DNA of 8,073 nt from Gemmatimonas phototrophica (GTDB lineage Bacteria; Gemmatimonadota; Gemmatimonadetes; Longimicrobiales; Gaopeijiaceae), in the NCBI GenBank assembly GCA_945876015.1, contig CAMCNM010000082.1:1-8073 (forward strand). The letters run 5' to 3'. This document shows, in pieces, positions 1 through 5,816 of this stretch. The notes below the pieces were generated by a model, which was given only the letters and a program-made list of their open reading frames with translations, did no database searches and had not been told where the DNA came from. Position 1 is the stretch's first letter, and each line of letters starts with the position of its first letter. The position numbers and the translations under genes are program-made.

Positions 1-263
1 TCTGTCTTCGCGACGAGAAGGTGGACAACCTCCGCCGCTCGCTCTTCCGCATCCTCCTGACGCACATGCTGGAGGAGCCGCGCCGCATCACCCCGGCGCT
101 CGAGTTCCTGCTCATCTCGCAGAACCTCGAGCGGATCGCCGACCTTTCCACCAACATCGCGGAGGACGTGGTCTTCCTGGTCGAGGGGCGGACGATCAAG
201 CACCACCCGGACGCATTCAGCGCCGAGGACGACGAGGAGCCGGAGGGTAACCGAGAGGCCTGA
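1..263 (+). CDS. phoU: PhoU-family phosphate signalling protein, C-terminal part (5' end outside window)
   Basis: Eighty-six residues are visible, read from nucleotide 3 to the TGA at 261-263; the start lies upstream of the window. PhoU is a cytoplasmic three-helix-bundle protein that links the Pst phosphate transporter to the PhoR sensor kinase and represses the Pho regulon when phosphate is plentiful. The visible part matches the last PhoU repeat. A helix with FRILLTHMLEEPRRI is followed by the conserved helix NLERIADLSTNIAEDVVFLV, which holds the family's metal-binding ExxxD motif (Glu codon 129-131, Asp codon 141-143) and the TNIAED segment, then VEGRTIKHH. Families usually read ERIGD; here it is ERIAD. 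The tail after KHHP is acidic and looks disordered. Pst transporter genes commonly lie just upstream of phoU, but none can be seen here. The family call is firm; true PhoU versus a PhoU-domain paralogue cannot be settled from the C-terminus alone. Confidence 0.9.
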   Translation, partial: CLRDEKVDNLRRSLFRILLTHMLEEPRRITPALEFLLISQNLERIADLSTNIAEDVVFLVEGRTIKHHPDAFSAEDDEEPEGNREA

Positions 264-293
264 CGCCGGGGCTGCAACTACCGTCGGCGTCAG
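260..293 (+). terminator. Stem-loop over the phoU stop codon, possible terminator
   Basis: A perfect 9-bp inverted repeat pairs CTGACGCCG (260-268) with CGGCGTCAG (285-293) around a loop of about 16 nt, and the left arm contains the phoU TGA. Position and stability suit a transcript end. The following bases (ATCTTACGG) are not a T-tract, so it is not a canonical intrinsic terminator and may instead be a 3'-end stabiliser or act with Rho. It sits just upstream of the next promoter. Confidence 0.5.
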
Positions 294-313
294 ATCTTAC
301 GGCTAGGATGCAT

Positions 314-322
314 TGCTATAAT
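314..322 (+). promoter_or_regulatory. Extended -10 promoter (TGCTATAAT) for the dehydrogenase gene
   Basis: A perfect TATAAT hexamer at 317-322 is preceded by TG at 314-315, which makes an extended -10 element of the housekeeping sigma-70 type. No recognisable -35 box lies 16-18 bp upstream (the region reads ATCTTAC), which is typical where an extended -10 is present. Transcription would start near 328-330 and give the downstream gene a leader of about 240 nt. The A+T-rich hexamer stands out in very GC-rich surroundings between two plus-strand genes. Strand and position fit; activity is inferred. Confidence 0.65.
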
Positions 323-390
323 TGGGGCGCCGTCCCGGACCCCTCCGCAATCTGCTTGCGCCGGCCACCCATTCACCTAGATTGCCCGTT

Positions 391-406
391 CCGCCAGATT
401 TGGCGG
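391..406. repeat. Perfect 6-bp inverted repeat with 4-nt loop in the leader
   Basis: CCGCCA (391-396), loop GATT, then TGGCGG (401-406) form a compact perfect dyad about 65 nt downstream of the inferred transcription start. It could be an RNA hairpin in the leader or a repressor operator half-site pair. Six-base arms are common in GC-rich DNA, so it may be chance. Confidence 0.35.
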
Positions 407-500
407 GACACCAAGCTCCGGCTCCCGTGCAGTGACCCTCCTTCTCGTGGGGGGCCACCAGTAATCCAAATAGATGCTGATCCCCATGTGGCGCAAAACC

Positions 501-538
501 GCTGGTCGCACTCCCTCTTCGGACCTCGTCTGACCAGC
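501..538. repeat. Perfect 7-bp inverted repeat upstream of the dehydrogenase ribosome binding site
   Basis: GCTGGTC (501-507) is exactly complementary to GACCAGC (532-538), with 24 nt between. The downstream arm ends 17 nt before the Shine-Dalgarno at 556-561. In RNA it would form a stem-loop directly 5' of the ribosome binding site without covering it; in DNA it could be an operator. No T-tract follows, so it is not an obvious attenuator. Confidence 0.35.
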
Positions 539-555
539 CCGAAAACCAATTTGAC

Positions 556-561
556 AAGGAG
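556..561 (+). promoter_or_regulatory. Shine-Dalgarno AAGGAG deciding the dehydrogenase start
   Basis: AAGGAG ends 9 nt before the ATG at 571. The next in-frame ATG (583) would be 21 nt away, so 571 is the better start. Confidence 0.75.
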
Positions 562-570
562 CTTGGATCA

Positions 571-2094
571 ATGGGACCGGTAATGACGAAGGCCGCGACA
601 CCGGCAGCGACGAAGCTCGAGGTGATGAAGAACTTCATCGGCGGGAAGTGGGTGGACGCCGAGTGTTCTGGCTACGTCGACATCACCAATCCCAGCAACG
701 GCGAGGTGATCGCCCAGTGCCCGCTCTCCACGGCGGCCGAGACGGATCGGGCCATCGCGGCGGCAGCCCTCGCCTTCAAGACCTGGGGCAAAACGCCGGT
801 CGCCCGCCGCGTCGCGCCGCTGTTCAAGCTCGCTGCGATGCTGCGCGCGGACGAGGACAAGATCGCCCGCGTTCTGACGCGCGAGAACGGCAAGTCGCTC
901 ACCGACGCTCGCGCCGAGATGAAGCGCGTGTTCGAGAACGTCGAGGTCGCCTGCGGCATGCCCATCATGCAGCAGGGTGACAAGATTATCGGCGGCTCTT
1001 TCGACATGGACGGAGAGGTCATCCGCCTGCCGATGGGCGTTTTCGGCATGATCGCCCCGTTCAACTTCCCGGCGATGGTGCCGTTCTGGTTCATCCCGTA
1101 CGCGATCGCCACCGGCAACACGTTCGTACTCAAGACGTCGAAGCAAGTGCCGATGACGATGCAGCTCATCACGCAGTACATCCACGACGCCGGCGTGCCG
1201 GCGGGCGTGTTCAACGTGGTGAATGGCGACATGGTGGTGGCCGACGCGATGATGTCGAGCCCGATCGTCCAGGGCGTCTCGCTGGTCGGCTCGACGCCGG
1301 TCTGCAAGGTGGTCGCGAAGAAGTGCGCCGAGACCAACAAGCGCTTCCAGGCGATGGGTGGCGCGAAGAACCACCTGGTCGTCATGCCTGACGCGAAGGT
1401 CAAGGACGTGATCCGCAACATGACCACGTCGTGCTATGGCTGCGCGGGCCAGCGCTGCATGGCGTCCTCGGCGATCATCGCCGTGGGTGACGCGATGTAC
1501 AAGGAGATCTGCGAGAAGTTCGTCGAGGATTCGAAGGAGAACCACCCGGCCAACCCGCTCGATCCGGCTTGCGAGGAAGACCCGATGCTGCTCGGTCCGG
1601 TCATCTCTGCCAAGGCCAAGGAGACCATCCTTGCCCTGATCGAGGAAGGCATAAAGGAGGGCGCTACGCTGGCGCTCGACGGCCGCAAGGTGACGGTGCC
1701 GGGCGCGGAAGGCGGCTACTACATTGGACCAACGGTCTTCACGGACGTGAAGCCGGGCATGACGATCCACAAGACCGAGATCTTCGGACCGGTGGTCGTC
1801 ATCATGAAGGCCAAGAACCTCGACGAGGCCATCGCGATCCTGAACGGTCACGAGTACGGCAACGGCGCGTCGATCTACACGCAGAACGGCTATTGGGCGC
1901 GCAAGTTCAAGCTCGAGGCCGAGGCCGGCATGATCGGCATCAACGTTGGCATCCCGGCCCCGGTCGCCTACATGCCTTTCGGTGGGATGAAGGCCTCGCA
2001 GTGGGCCGACGTCAAGACGCAGGGCAAGGCGATCGTGAACTTCTATACGCAGGACAAGATCGTCACGGAGCGGTATTTCGCCGAGCAGGGCTGA
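571..2094 (+). CDS. mmsA: CoA-acylating methylmalonate-semialdehyde dehydrogenase (MmsA/IolA family)
   Basis: This cytoplasmic ALDH-superfamily enzyme of 507 residues, close to the family's usual 480-510, oxidises methylmalonate semialdehyde or malonate semialdehyde with NAD and CoA to propionyl-CoA or acetyl-CoA, releasing CO2. The pathways are valine, thymine or myo-inositol breakdown. Visible features in order are NFIGGKWV near residue 21; PFNFPAMVP at 163-171 with the oxyanion Asn165; the cofactor segment VGSTPV at 239-244; AMGGAKNH at 261-268, where ordinary ALDHs carry the general-base Glu that this CoA-dependent family lacks; catalytic Cys296 in AGQRCMA; EIFGPV at 403-408; and GINVGIPAPVAYMPFGG at 456-472, close to the IolA C-terminal motif. 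Arg295 beside the catalytic Cys and Arg119 in the MKRVFE helix may bind the substrate carboxylate, as in known MMSDHs. Oddities are Cys288 and Cys291 just before the nucleophile, and a GGMKAS ending in place of the usual SGWK. No other valine or inositol gene is adjacent, so the physiological substrate is open. Confidence 0.9.
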   Translation: MGPVMTKAATPAATKLEVMKNFIGGKWVDAECSGYVDITNPSNGEVIAQCPLSTAAETDRAIAAAALAFKTWGKTPVARRVAPLFKLAAMLRADEDKIARVLTRENGKSLTDARAEMKRVFENVEVACGMPIMQQGDKIIGGSFDMDGEVIRLPMGVFGMIAPFNFPAMVPFWFIPYAIATGNTFVLKTSKQVPMTMQLITQYIHDAGVPAGVFNVVNGDMVVADAMMSSPIVQGVSLVGSTPVCKVVAKKCAETNKRFQAMGGAKNHLVVMPDAKVKDVIRNMTTSCYGCAGQRCMASSAIIAVGDAMYKEICEKFVEDSKENHPANPLDPACEEDPMLLGPVISAKAKETILALIEEGIKEGATLALDGRKVTVPGAEGGYYIGPTVFTDVKPGMTIHKTEIFGPVVVIMKAKNLDEAIAILNGHEYGNGASIYTQNGYWARKFKLEAEAGMIGINVGIPAPVAYMPFGGMKASQWADVKTQGKAIVNFYTQDKIVTERYFAEQG

Positions 2095-2120
2095 CCCAAG
2101 AGGTTACGGATTTGACCGGC

Positions 2121-2159
2121 CTCGACCCGTGGGGAGCATACGGCTCCCCACGGGTTGAG
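2121..2159 (+). terminator. Very strong 17-bp stem-loop after the dehydrogenase gene, no T-tract
   Basis: The left arm 2121-2137 (CTCGACCCGTGGGGAGC) pairs with 2143-2159 over 17 positions, with a single G-U wobble and a 5-nt loop ATACG. Skipping one bulged C at 2120, three more pairs can form below the stem. It begins 26 nt after the dehydrogenase stop, where a terminator is expected. Neither strand has a T-run next to it, so it is either a U-less or Rho-assisted terminator, a 3'-stabilising hairpin, or a DNA operator for the next operon. A TTGACC at 2112-2117 resembles a -35 box, but no good -10 follows. Confidence 0.6.
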
Positions 2160-2165
2160 CCGTGT

Positions 2166-2193
2166 GGGGCCGCCAAACATTTCAGCTGGCCCC
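2166..2193. repeat. Second intergenic inverted repeat before the ABC operon
   Basis: GGGGCC (2166-2171) pairs with GGCCCC (2188-2193), plus one G-U pair inside, around a 14-nt A/T-containing loop. It lies 19 nt before the ATPase start codon. It may be a leader hairpin for the operon mRNA or a protein binding site; arms of pure G and C make a chance match possible. Confidence 0.3.
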
Positions 2194-2212
2194 CTGGACC
2201 TAAACGAGTACT

Positions 2213-3163
2213 ATGCTCCGCGCTTCAGGGCTGACGAAGTATTTTCGCAAGAAGAGAGCAGTAGGCCCCGTCTCCTTCGAGATCGAACAGGGTCAGACCG
2301 TCGGCTTTCTCGGCCTCAATGGGGTCGGAAAGACGACGCTGCTGCGTTTGATCGCGTGCGATCTCCGGCCGTCGGCCGGCTCCCTGATGGTCAGGGACAT
2401 CGACGGCGTGCGGGATCCGCATCGCCTCCGCCGCCTCGTGGGATTCCTGCCGCAGCGCCCCCCGCTCTACGAGGAGATGACGGTCGGGGACTACCTCCAG
2501 TTCGCGGGCCGCATCCGCGGGATGGACGAGACGCAGCTGCGCGACCGGCTCCCCATGGTCGAGGAGATCACCAACATCACCCACAAGCACGGCGAGATCA
2601 TCCGGCATCTGTCGCACGGATATCGTCAGCGCGTGGGGATGGCCCAGGCGGTTTTGCACGATCCCGATCTGCTGATCCTCGACGAGCCCACGCACGGGCT
2701 TGATCCCGCACAGATCGTGGAGATCCGGGCGGTCATCCGGGGTCTGAAGGAGCACCACACGGTGCTGATCTCGAGCCACAACCTGCCCGAGATCAGCCAG
2801 ACGTGCGATCAGATCCTGGTGCTCGACGCGGGTGAGATCATCGCCGCGGGAACCGAGGAAGACCTCGCGGGAAATCTGCTCAAGGGTCAGCACGTGGAGG
2901 TCTCCGTCCTGCCCCGCTCAGCTAACGGCGCGGGGGACGTGTCCTCGGTCACCGACCTCCTGAGGCAGATCCCGGGCGTGACCAAGGTGCAGAGCGAGGG
3001 GACCGCCAACGGCGCGCTCGTGTTCGTGGTCGAGGCGAAGGAGGATCGTGCGGCCGATGTTTGCCGCGTTCTGGTTCAAGGAGGATGGGGAGTGGTGAGG
3101 CTGGAGCCTAGTCAGCGGAAGCTGGAGAGCGTCTTCCTCGAACTGGTCCAGGGACGGAGCTGA
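2213..3163 (+). CDS. ABC transporter ATPase, GldA-like
   Basis: This cytoplasmic ATP-hydrolysing subunit of an ABC-2-type transporter has 316 residues. Walker A GLNGVGKT is at 34-41, the Q-loop Gln81 is in FLPQRPPLYEEMT, the signature LSHGYRQR is at 133-140, Walker B LLILDEPT is at 153-160 with catalytic Glu158, the D-loop GLDP is at 162-165, and the switch His189 is in SSHNLPEIS, so all catalytic parts are present. The signature has the LSxGYRQR form typical of the GldA/NatA-type group, with His at the variable place. Residues from about 225 to 316 form the extra C-terminal domain seen in exporter ATPases of this group, ending in LESVFLEL. The ATG at 2213 is the only sensible start because an in-frame TAA lies 12 nt upstream. 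Its Shine-Dalgarno is poor (CGAG at 2205-2208), unlike the other genes here. It is the first gene of the operon; the permease starts 2 nt after its stop. The substrate is unknown. Confidence 0.92.
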   Translation: MLRASGLTKYFRKKRAVGPVSFEIEQGQTVGFLGLNGVGKTTLLRLIACDLRPSAGSLMVRDIDGVRDPHRLRRLVGFLPQRPPLYEEMTVGDYLQFAGRIRGMDETQLRDRLPMVEEITNITHKHGEIIRHLSHGYRQRVGMAQAVLHDPDLLILDEPTHGLDPAQIVEIRAVIRGLKEHHTVLISSHNLPEISQTCDQILVLDAGEIIAAGTEEDLAGNLLKGQHVEVSVLPRSANGAGDVSSVTDLLRQIPGVTKVQSEGTANGALVFVVEAKEDRAADVCRVLVQGGWGVVRLEPSQRKLESVFLELVQGRS

Positions 3164-3165
3164 GC

Positions 3166-3897
3166 ATGCGCGCAGTCAGGGTCATATTCCGTCGTGAGCT
3201 CGGGGCGTACCTGACCTCGACCATGGGGTACGTCGTGGCGGCCGTCATGCTGCTCCTCGACGGACTCCTGTTCTACGGTCAGGCGCTCGGTCCGGCCGCC
3301 GGCGAGCGCCTCTCGACCGACGTGCTCACCCGCTTCTTCTTCACCACGAGCGGGCTCGTGGCGATCGCCGCGGTCGTGCTCTCCACTCGGCTCCTGGCCG
3401 AGGAACGGCAGCTCGAGACGCTCGTTCTGCTCAACACCTCGCCGGTCAAGGACACGCAGATCGTCGTAGGTAAGTTCCTGTCTGCCCTCGCGTTCCTCAC
3501 AGTCATCACCTCGCTGACCGTGTACATGCCGCTCATGATCATGGTGAACGGCAAGGTCTCGTTCGGGCAGGTGGGCGTTGGCTACCTGGGGCTCGTCCTG
3601 CTCGGCTCCGCGGTGATCGCGATCGGTGTGTTCGCATCCTCGCTCACGCGGCACCCGCTGCTCGCCGCGTTCCTGGGCGCCGCGTTCGTGGGGATCATGT
3701 TCCTGTTCTGGCCGCTGGGTCTGGTGATCCCGTATCCGCTGTCGGTGGTGTTCCAGGGTCTCGCGATCCACGGCCGCCACTTCACCGGGTTCGAGGTCGG
3801 CGTTCTGCAGCTCAAGGACGTCGTCTACTACCTCGCGGTGACCTACTTCTTCCTGCTGATGGCCACCAAGGCCATGGAGGCGAAGCGGTGGGAGTGA
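3166..3897 (+). CDS. ABC-2-type permease, GldF-like
   Basis: This inner-membrane channel subunit of 243 residues is the expected partner of the preceding ATPase. About six hydrophobic segments are visible near residues 20-40, 58-75, 105-127, 137-158, 165-190 and 215-235. Between helices 2 and 3 lies LLAEERQLETLVLLNTSPV (77-94), the conserved cytoplasmic segment of ABC-2 permeases that contacts the ATPase, followed by VVGKFLSAL. The end, LKDVVYYLAVTYFFLL to AKRWE, matches the GldF-type C-terminus. GGAG at 3156-3159 lies 6 nt before the ATG, so translation is probably coupled to the ATPase. The gene overlaps the next by 10 nt. Length and topology are normal for the family. The transported substrate, or whether the complex instead does mechanical work on the envelope, cannot be read from the sequence. 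Confidence 0.9.
   Translation: MRAVRVIFRRELGAYLTSTMGYVVAAVMLLLDGLLFYGQALGPAAGERLSTDVLTRFFFTTSGLVAIAAVVLSTRLLAEERQLETLVLLNTSPVKDTQIVVGKFLSALAFLTVITSLTVYMPLMIMVNGKVSFGQVGVGYLGLVLLGSAVIAIGVFASSLTRHPLLAAFLGAAFVGIMFLFWPLGLVIPYPLSVVFQGLAIHGRHFTGFEVGVLQLKDVVYYLAVTYFFLLMATKAMEAKRWE
3876..3880 (+). promoter_or_regulatory. Shine-Dalgarno GGAGG inside the permease end, setting the GldG-like start
   Basis: GGAGG lies within the last permease codons, 7 nt before the GTG at 3888. A second in-frame GTG at 3894 would give the classic 4-nt GTGA overlap but sits 13 nt away, so 3888 is preferred. The 12-nt string GGAGGCGAAGCG here recurs at 5802-5813, ahead of the next gene. Confidence 0.6.
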
Positions 3898-5816
3898 ACC
3901 GGTCTGCGCCCTGGTGGCTCACCTGGCTGCTTACGTTCGGGATCGCCGTCTTCCTGATCGGGGAGCGACTCCTCGCGTCGAGCGAGACGCCGCGCACCAT
4001 CGTCATGGTGCTCGCGGGCCTGATCGTGCTCGGGGCCATCGTGTGGCGCGTGCGCTCGTGGCAGGCCGCCGAGGGTGAAGCGCGGGGCGTCGAGCAGATC
4101 CTTCTCCTCGCCTACGTGGGCTGCGCGCTCGCGCTCGTCGTGCACGTGGCTTCCACCCAACACGGGATCGACTGGCTGGGCCTGACCTTCGAGGACGACG
4201 AGGCGAGGACGCGCTACCGCAGGATGCTCCAGGTCGCGTGGGCGATCTTGCTGTCCGTCTCGATCCTCCCGGCCCTGACTGCGCAGTTCTCGATCGGCGC
4301 CTTCAGGCACACGCAGGGGCTCGCCGCCGGGCTCGAGGGGCTCCGCTTCAAGGAGACGGCCGGCGCGGGCCTCACGGTGGCTCTCGCGTGCTCCTCGCTC
4401 TTCCTGTTGTACTTCACCGTCTCCGAGCGCGATCGCTCGGTGGACATGAGCTACTTCAAGACCTCGGCGCCGGGCACCGCGACCTCGAACATCGCGGCGA
4501 GCTTCGACGAGCCGCTCCGCGTGGACCTGTTCTTCCCGAACGTCAGCGACGTGAAGGAGGAGGCGCTCCGCTACTTCAACGCACTGGCTCAGAGCGCGAA
4601 CGACAACGTCCGGATCACCGAGCACGACCGCCTGGCCGTCCCGAAGCTCGCAGAGGAGCTCCAGGTGACCGCGGACGGGACGATCGTCCTGCGGAAGGGC
4701 GAGCGCACCCAGCGGGTCACGATCGGCGACAGCATGGACGTCTCGAGGGTGGCGCTCCGGAAGCTCGACGCCGACGTGCAGACCATGCTGATGCTGCTCC
4801 TCAGGGACAAGCGGGCCGCGTACCTGACCAGGGGCCACGGAGAGATCAACGACACCCTCTCGGCGACGTCGCGCGCCAATCGTGAGCTGCGCGGGACGAT
4901 GATGACGACCCGGCTGTTGTCGGGGATGAACTACGACGAGAAGCCGCTGGGCCTCCAGAACGGGCTGGGACAGAAGATCCCCGACGATGCGGCCGTGGTG
5001 GCGGTGCTCGGCCCCCAGACGGCGTTCCTCCCCGAGGAGCTGGCCACCCTGGACCGGTACCTCGCGGGCGGCGGCCGGCTCCTTCTCGCGCTCGATCCGG
5101 ACACCGAGTTCGAGCTGGGCCCGCTCGAGCAGCGGCTGGGGATCCGATTCCAGAAGGTGGAGCTGGCGGATGACGTGCAGCACCTCCGCAACCGCGACGT
5201 CCCGTCCGACCGCCGCCTGATCCTCACCGACCGCTTCTCCGTCTACAACGACATCTCGCCGACGCTGAGCATGGCGGCCGGGAATGCCGTGATGTTCGCG
5301 GGCGCCGGATCCCTCGAGCTGGCCGATACGACCCTGGCCCACGTCAGCTTCCTGGTCCGCTCGCTCAGCACGACGTTCGACGACAAGGACGGCGACTACG
5401 AGTTTGACACGGGCGCGGAGACAAAGCAGGAGCGCTACCTGGTCGCGGCCATCGAGGGCAAGCCGCAGCCCGTGCAGGCTCCTCTGGACTCCGGAGCCGC
5501 GGCGCCCGTTGGCGCGGCGATCGATACGGCGGGCATGCGCGCCATTGTGATCGCGGACGCCGAGGCGTTCACGGATCCGGTGCTCGAGGGGTCCGGCCTC
5601 AACACGGCCATGGTGAACGACGGCCTCAAGTGGCTCGGCCGCGAGGAAGGGCTCGGCGGCACGACCGTTTCCGAGCTGGACGTGCCGATCCAGCACACGC
5701 AGTCCGAGGACGTGCTCTGGTTCTACTCGATCATTCTGGGCGCGCCCTTGCTCGTGCTCGGCTTCGGTCTCGGGGGCGTCATCCGCCGCCAGAAGCGGCG
5801 GGGAGGCGAAGCGTGA
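3888..5816 (+). CDS. GldG-like ABC transporter auxiliary membrane protein
   Basis: This 642-residue protein is of the GldG / ABC-type auxiliary family, which accompanies GldA- and GldF-like subunits. The N-terminal part has about five hydrophobic segments (near 9-29, 37-55, 70-89, 112-133 and 160-178). A large soluble region from about 185 to 605 follows, then a final membrane helix (about 609-633) and a basic tail RRQKRRGG. In the soluble part, SFDEPLRVDLFFPNVSDVKE (205-224) matches the family's strand that follows the first membrane block. AYLTRGHGEI (311-320) matches its LTGHGE motif. VVAVLGPQTAFLPEELATLDRYLAGGGRLLLALDP (370-404) matches its Rossmann-like core. Flavobacterial GldG, as I recall it, is shorter with one N-terminal helix, so the five-helix front is an elaboration. 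The start is GTG at 3888 (alternative GTG 3894). It overlaps the permease by 10 nt and the DUF4340 gene by 4 nt. No enzymatic residues are evident; a structural or substrate-handling role is inferred. Confidence 0.85.
   Translation: MGVNRSAPWWLTWLLTFGIAVFLIGERLLASSETPRTIVMVLAGLIVLGAIVWRVRSWQAAEGEARGVEQILLLAYVGCALALVVHVASTQHGIDWLGLTFEDDEARTRYRRMLQVAWAILLSVSILPALTAQFSIGAFRHTQGLAAGLEGLRFKETAGAGLTVALACSSLFLLYFTVSERDRSVDMSYFKTSAPGTATSNIAASFDEPLRVDLFFPNVSDVKEEALRYFNALAQSANDNVRITEHDRLAVPKLAEELQVTADGTIVLRKGERTQRVTIGDSMDVSRVALRKLDADVQTMLMLLLRDKRAAYLTRGHGEINDTLSATSRANRELRGTMMTTRLLSGMNYDEKPLGLQNGLGQKIPDDAAVVAVLGPQTAFLPEELATLDRYLAGGGRLLLALDPDTEFELGPLEQRLGIRFQKVELADDVQHLRNRDVPSDRRLILTDRFSVYNDISPTLSMAAGNAVMFAGAGSLELADTTLAHVSFLVRSLSTTFDDKDGDYEFDTGAETKQERYLVAAIEGKPQPVQAPLDSGAAAPVGAAIDTAGMRAIVIADAEAFTDPVLEGSGLNTAMVNDGLKWLGREEGLGGTTVSELDVPIQHTQSEDVLWFYSIILGAPLLVLGFGLGGVIRRQKRRGGEA
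5802..5806 (+). promoter_or_regulatory. Shine-Dalgarno GGAGG inside the GldG-like end, setting the DUF4340 start
   Basis: GGAGG lies 6 nt before the GTG at 5813, whose bases form a GTGA overlap with the TGA of the upstream gene. This is the textbook arrangement for translational coupling and argues against any longer upstream start. Confidence 0.65.

Larger units (their letters stand above)
330..570 (+). other. Long 5' leader of the dehydrogenase gene, no gene seen
   Basis: This stretch between the inferred transcription start and the ATG at 571 holds no convincing coding sequence: the open frames crossing it lack family similarity and a ribosome binding site. It carries two perfect inverted repeats, listed separately, and a small GTGG/CCAC hairpin at 447-458. 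I could not match it to a riboswitch class by eye. The leader is longer than translation needs, so post-transcriptional control is possible but unproven. Confidence 0.4.

Noticed and set aside
551..556. TTGACA as a -35 box of a second promoter just before the dehydrogenase
   Set aside because: No -10-like hexamer lies 16-18 bp downstream; that space is the start of the coding region. The overlap with the Shine-Dalgarno explains part of the string.
308..583. Small open frame of 91 codons in the leader
   Set aside because: It has no ribosome binding site, starts inside the promoter's -10 region, and its composition is not protein-like.
568..1851. Long minus-strand open frame of 427 codons opposite the dehydrogenase gene
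   Set aside because: It is rich in Arg, His, Asp and Leu, the usual product of antisense reading in GC-rich DNA, and lies wholly opposite a gene with clear family motifs.
3843..5696. Minus-strand open frame of 617 codons opposite the GldG-like gene
   Set aside because: Its composition is biased to Arg, Glu, His and Val without domains or membrane segments. The plus strand codes for a recognisable protein with coupled neighbours.
5630..5812. Upstream extension of the DUF4340 gene to an ATG at 5630
   Set aside because: The added 61 residues are Arg- and Ala-rich out-of-frame reading of the GldG-like gene. The GTG at 5813 has a good Shine-Dalgarno, a 4-nt overlap, and places a membrane anchor at the N-terminus.
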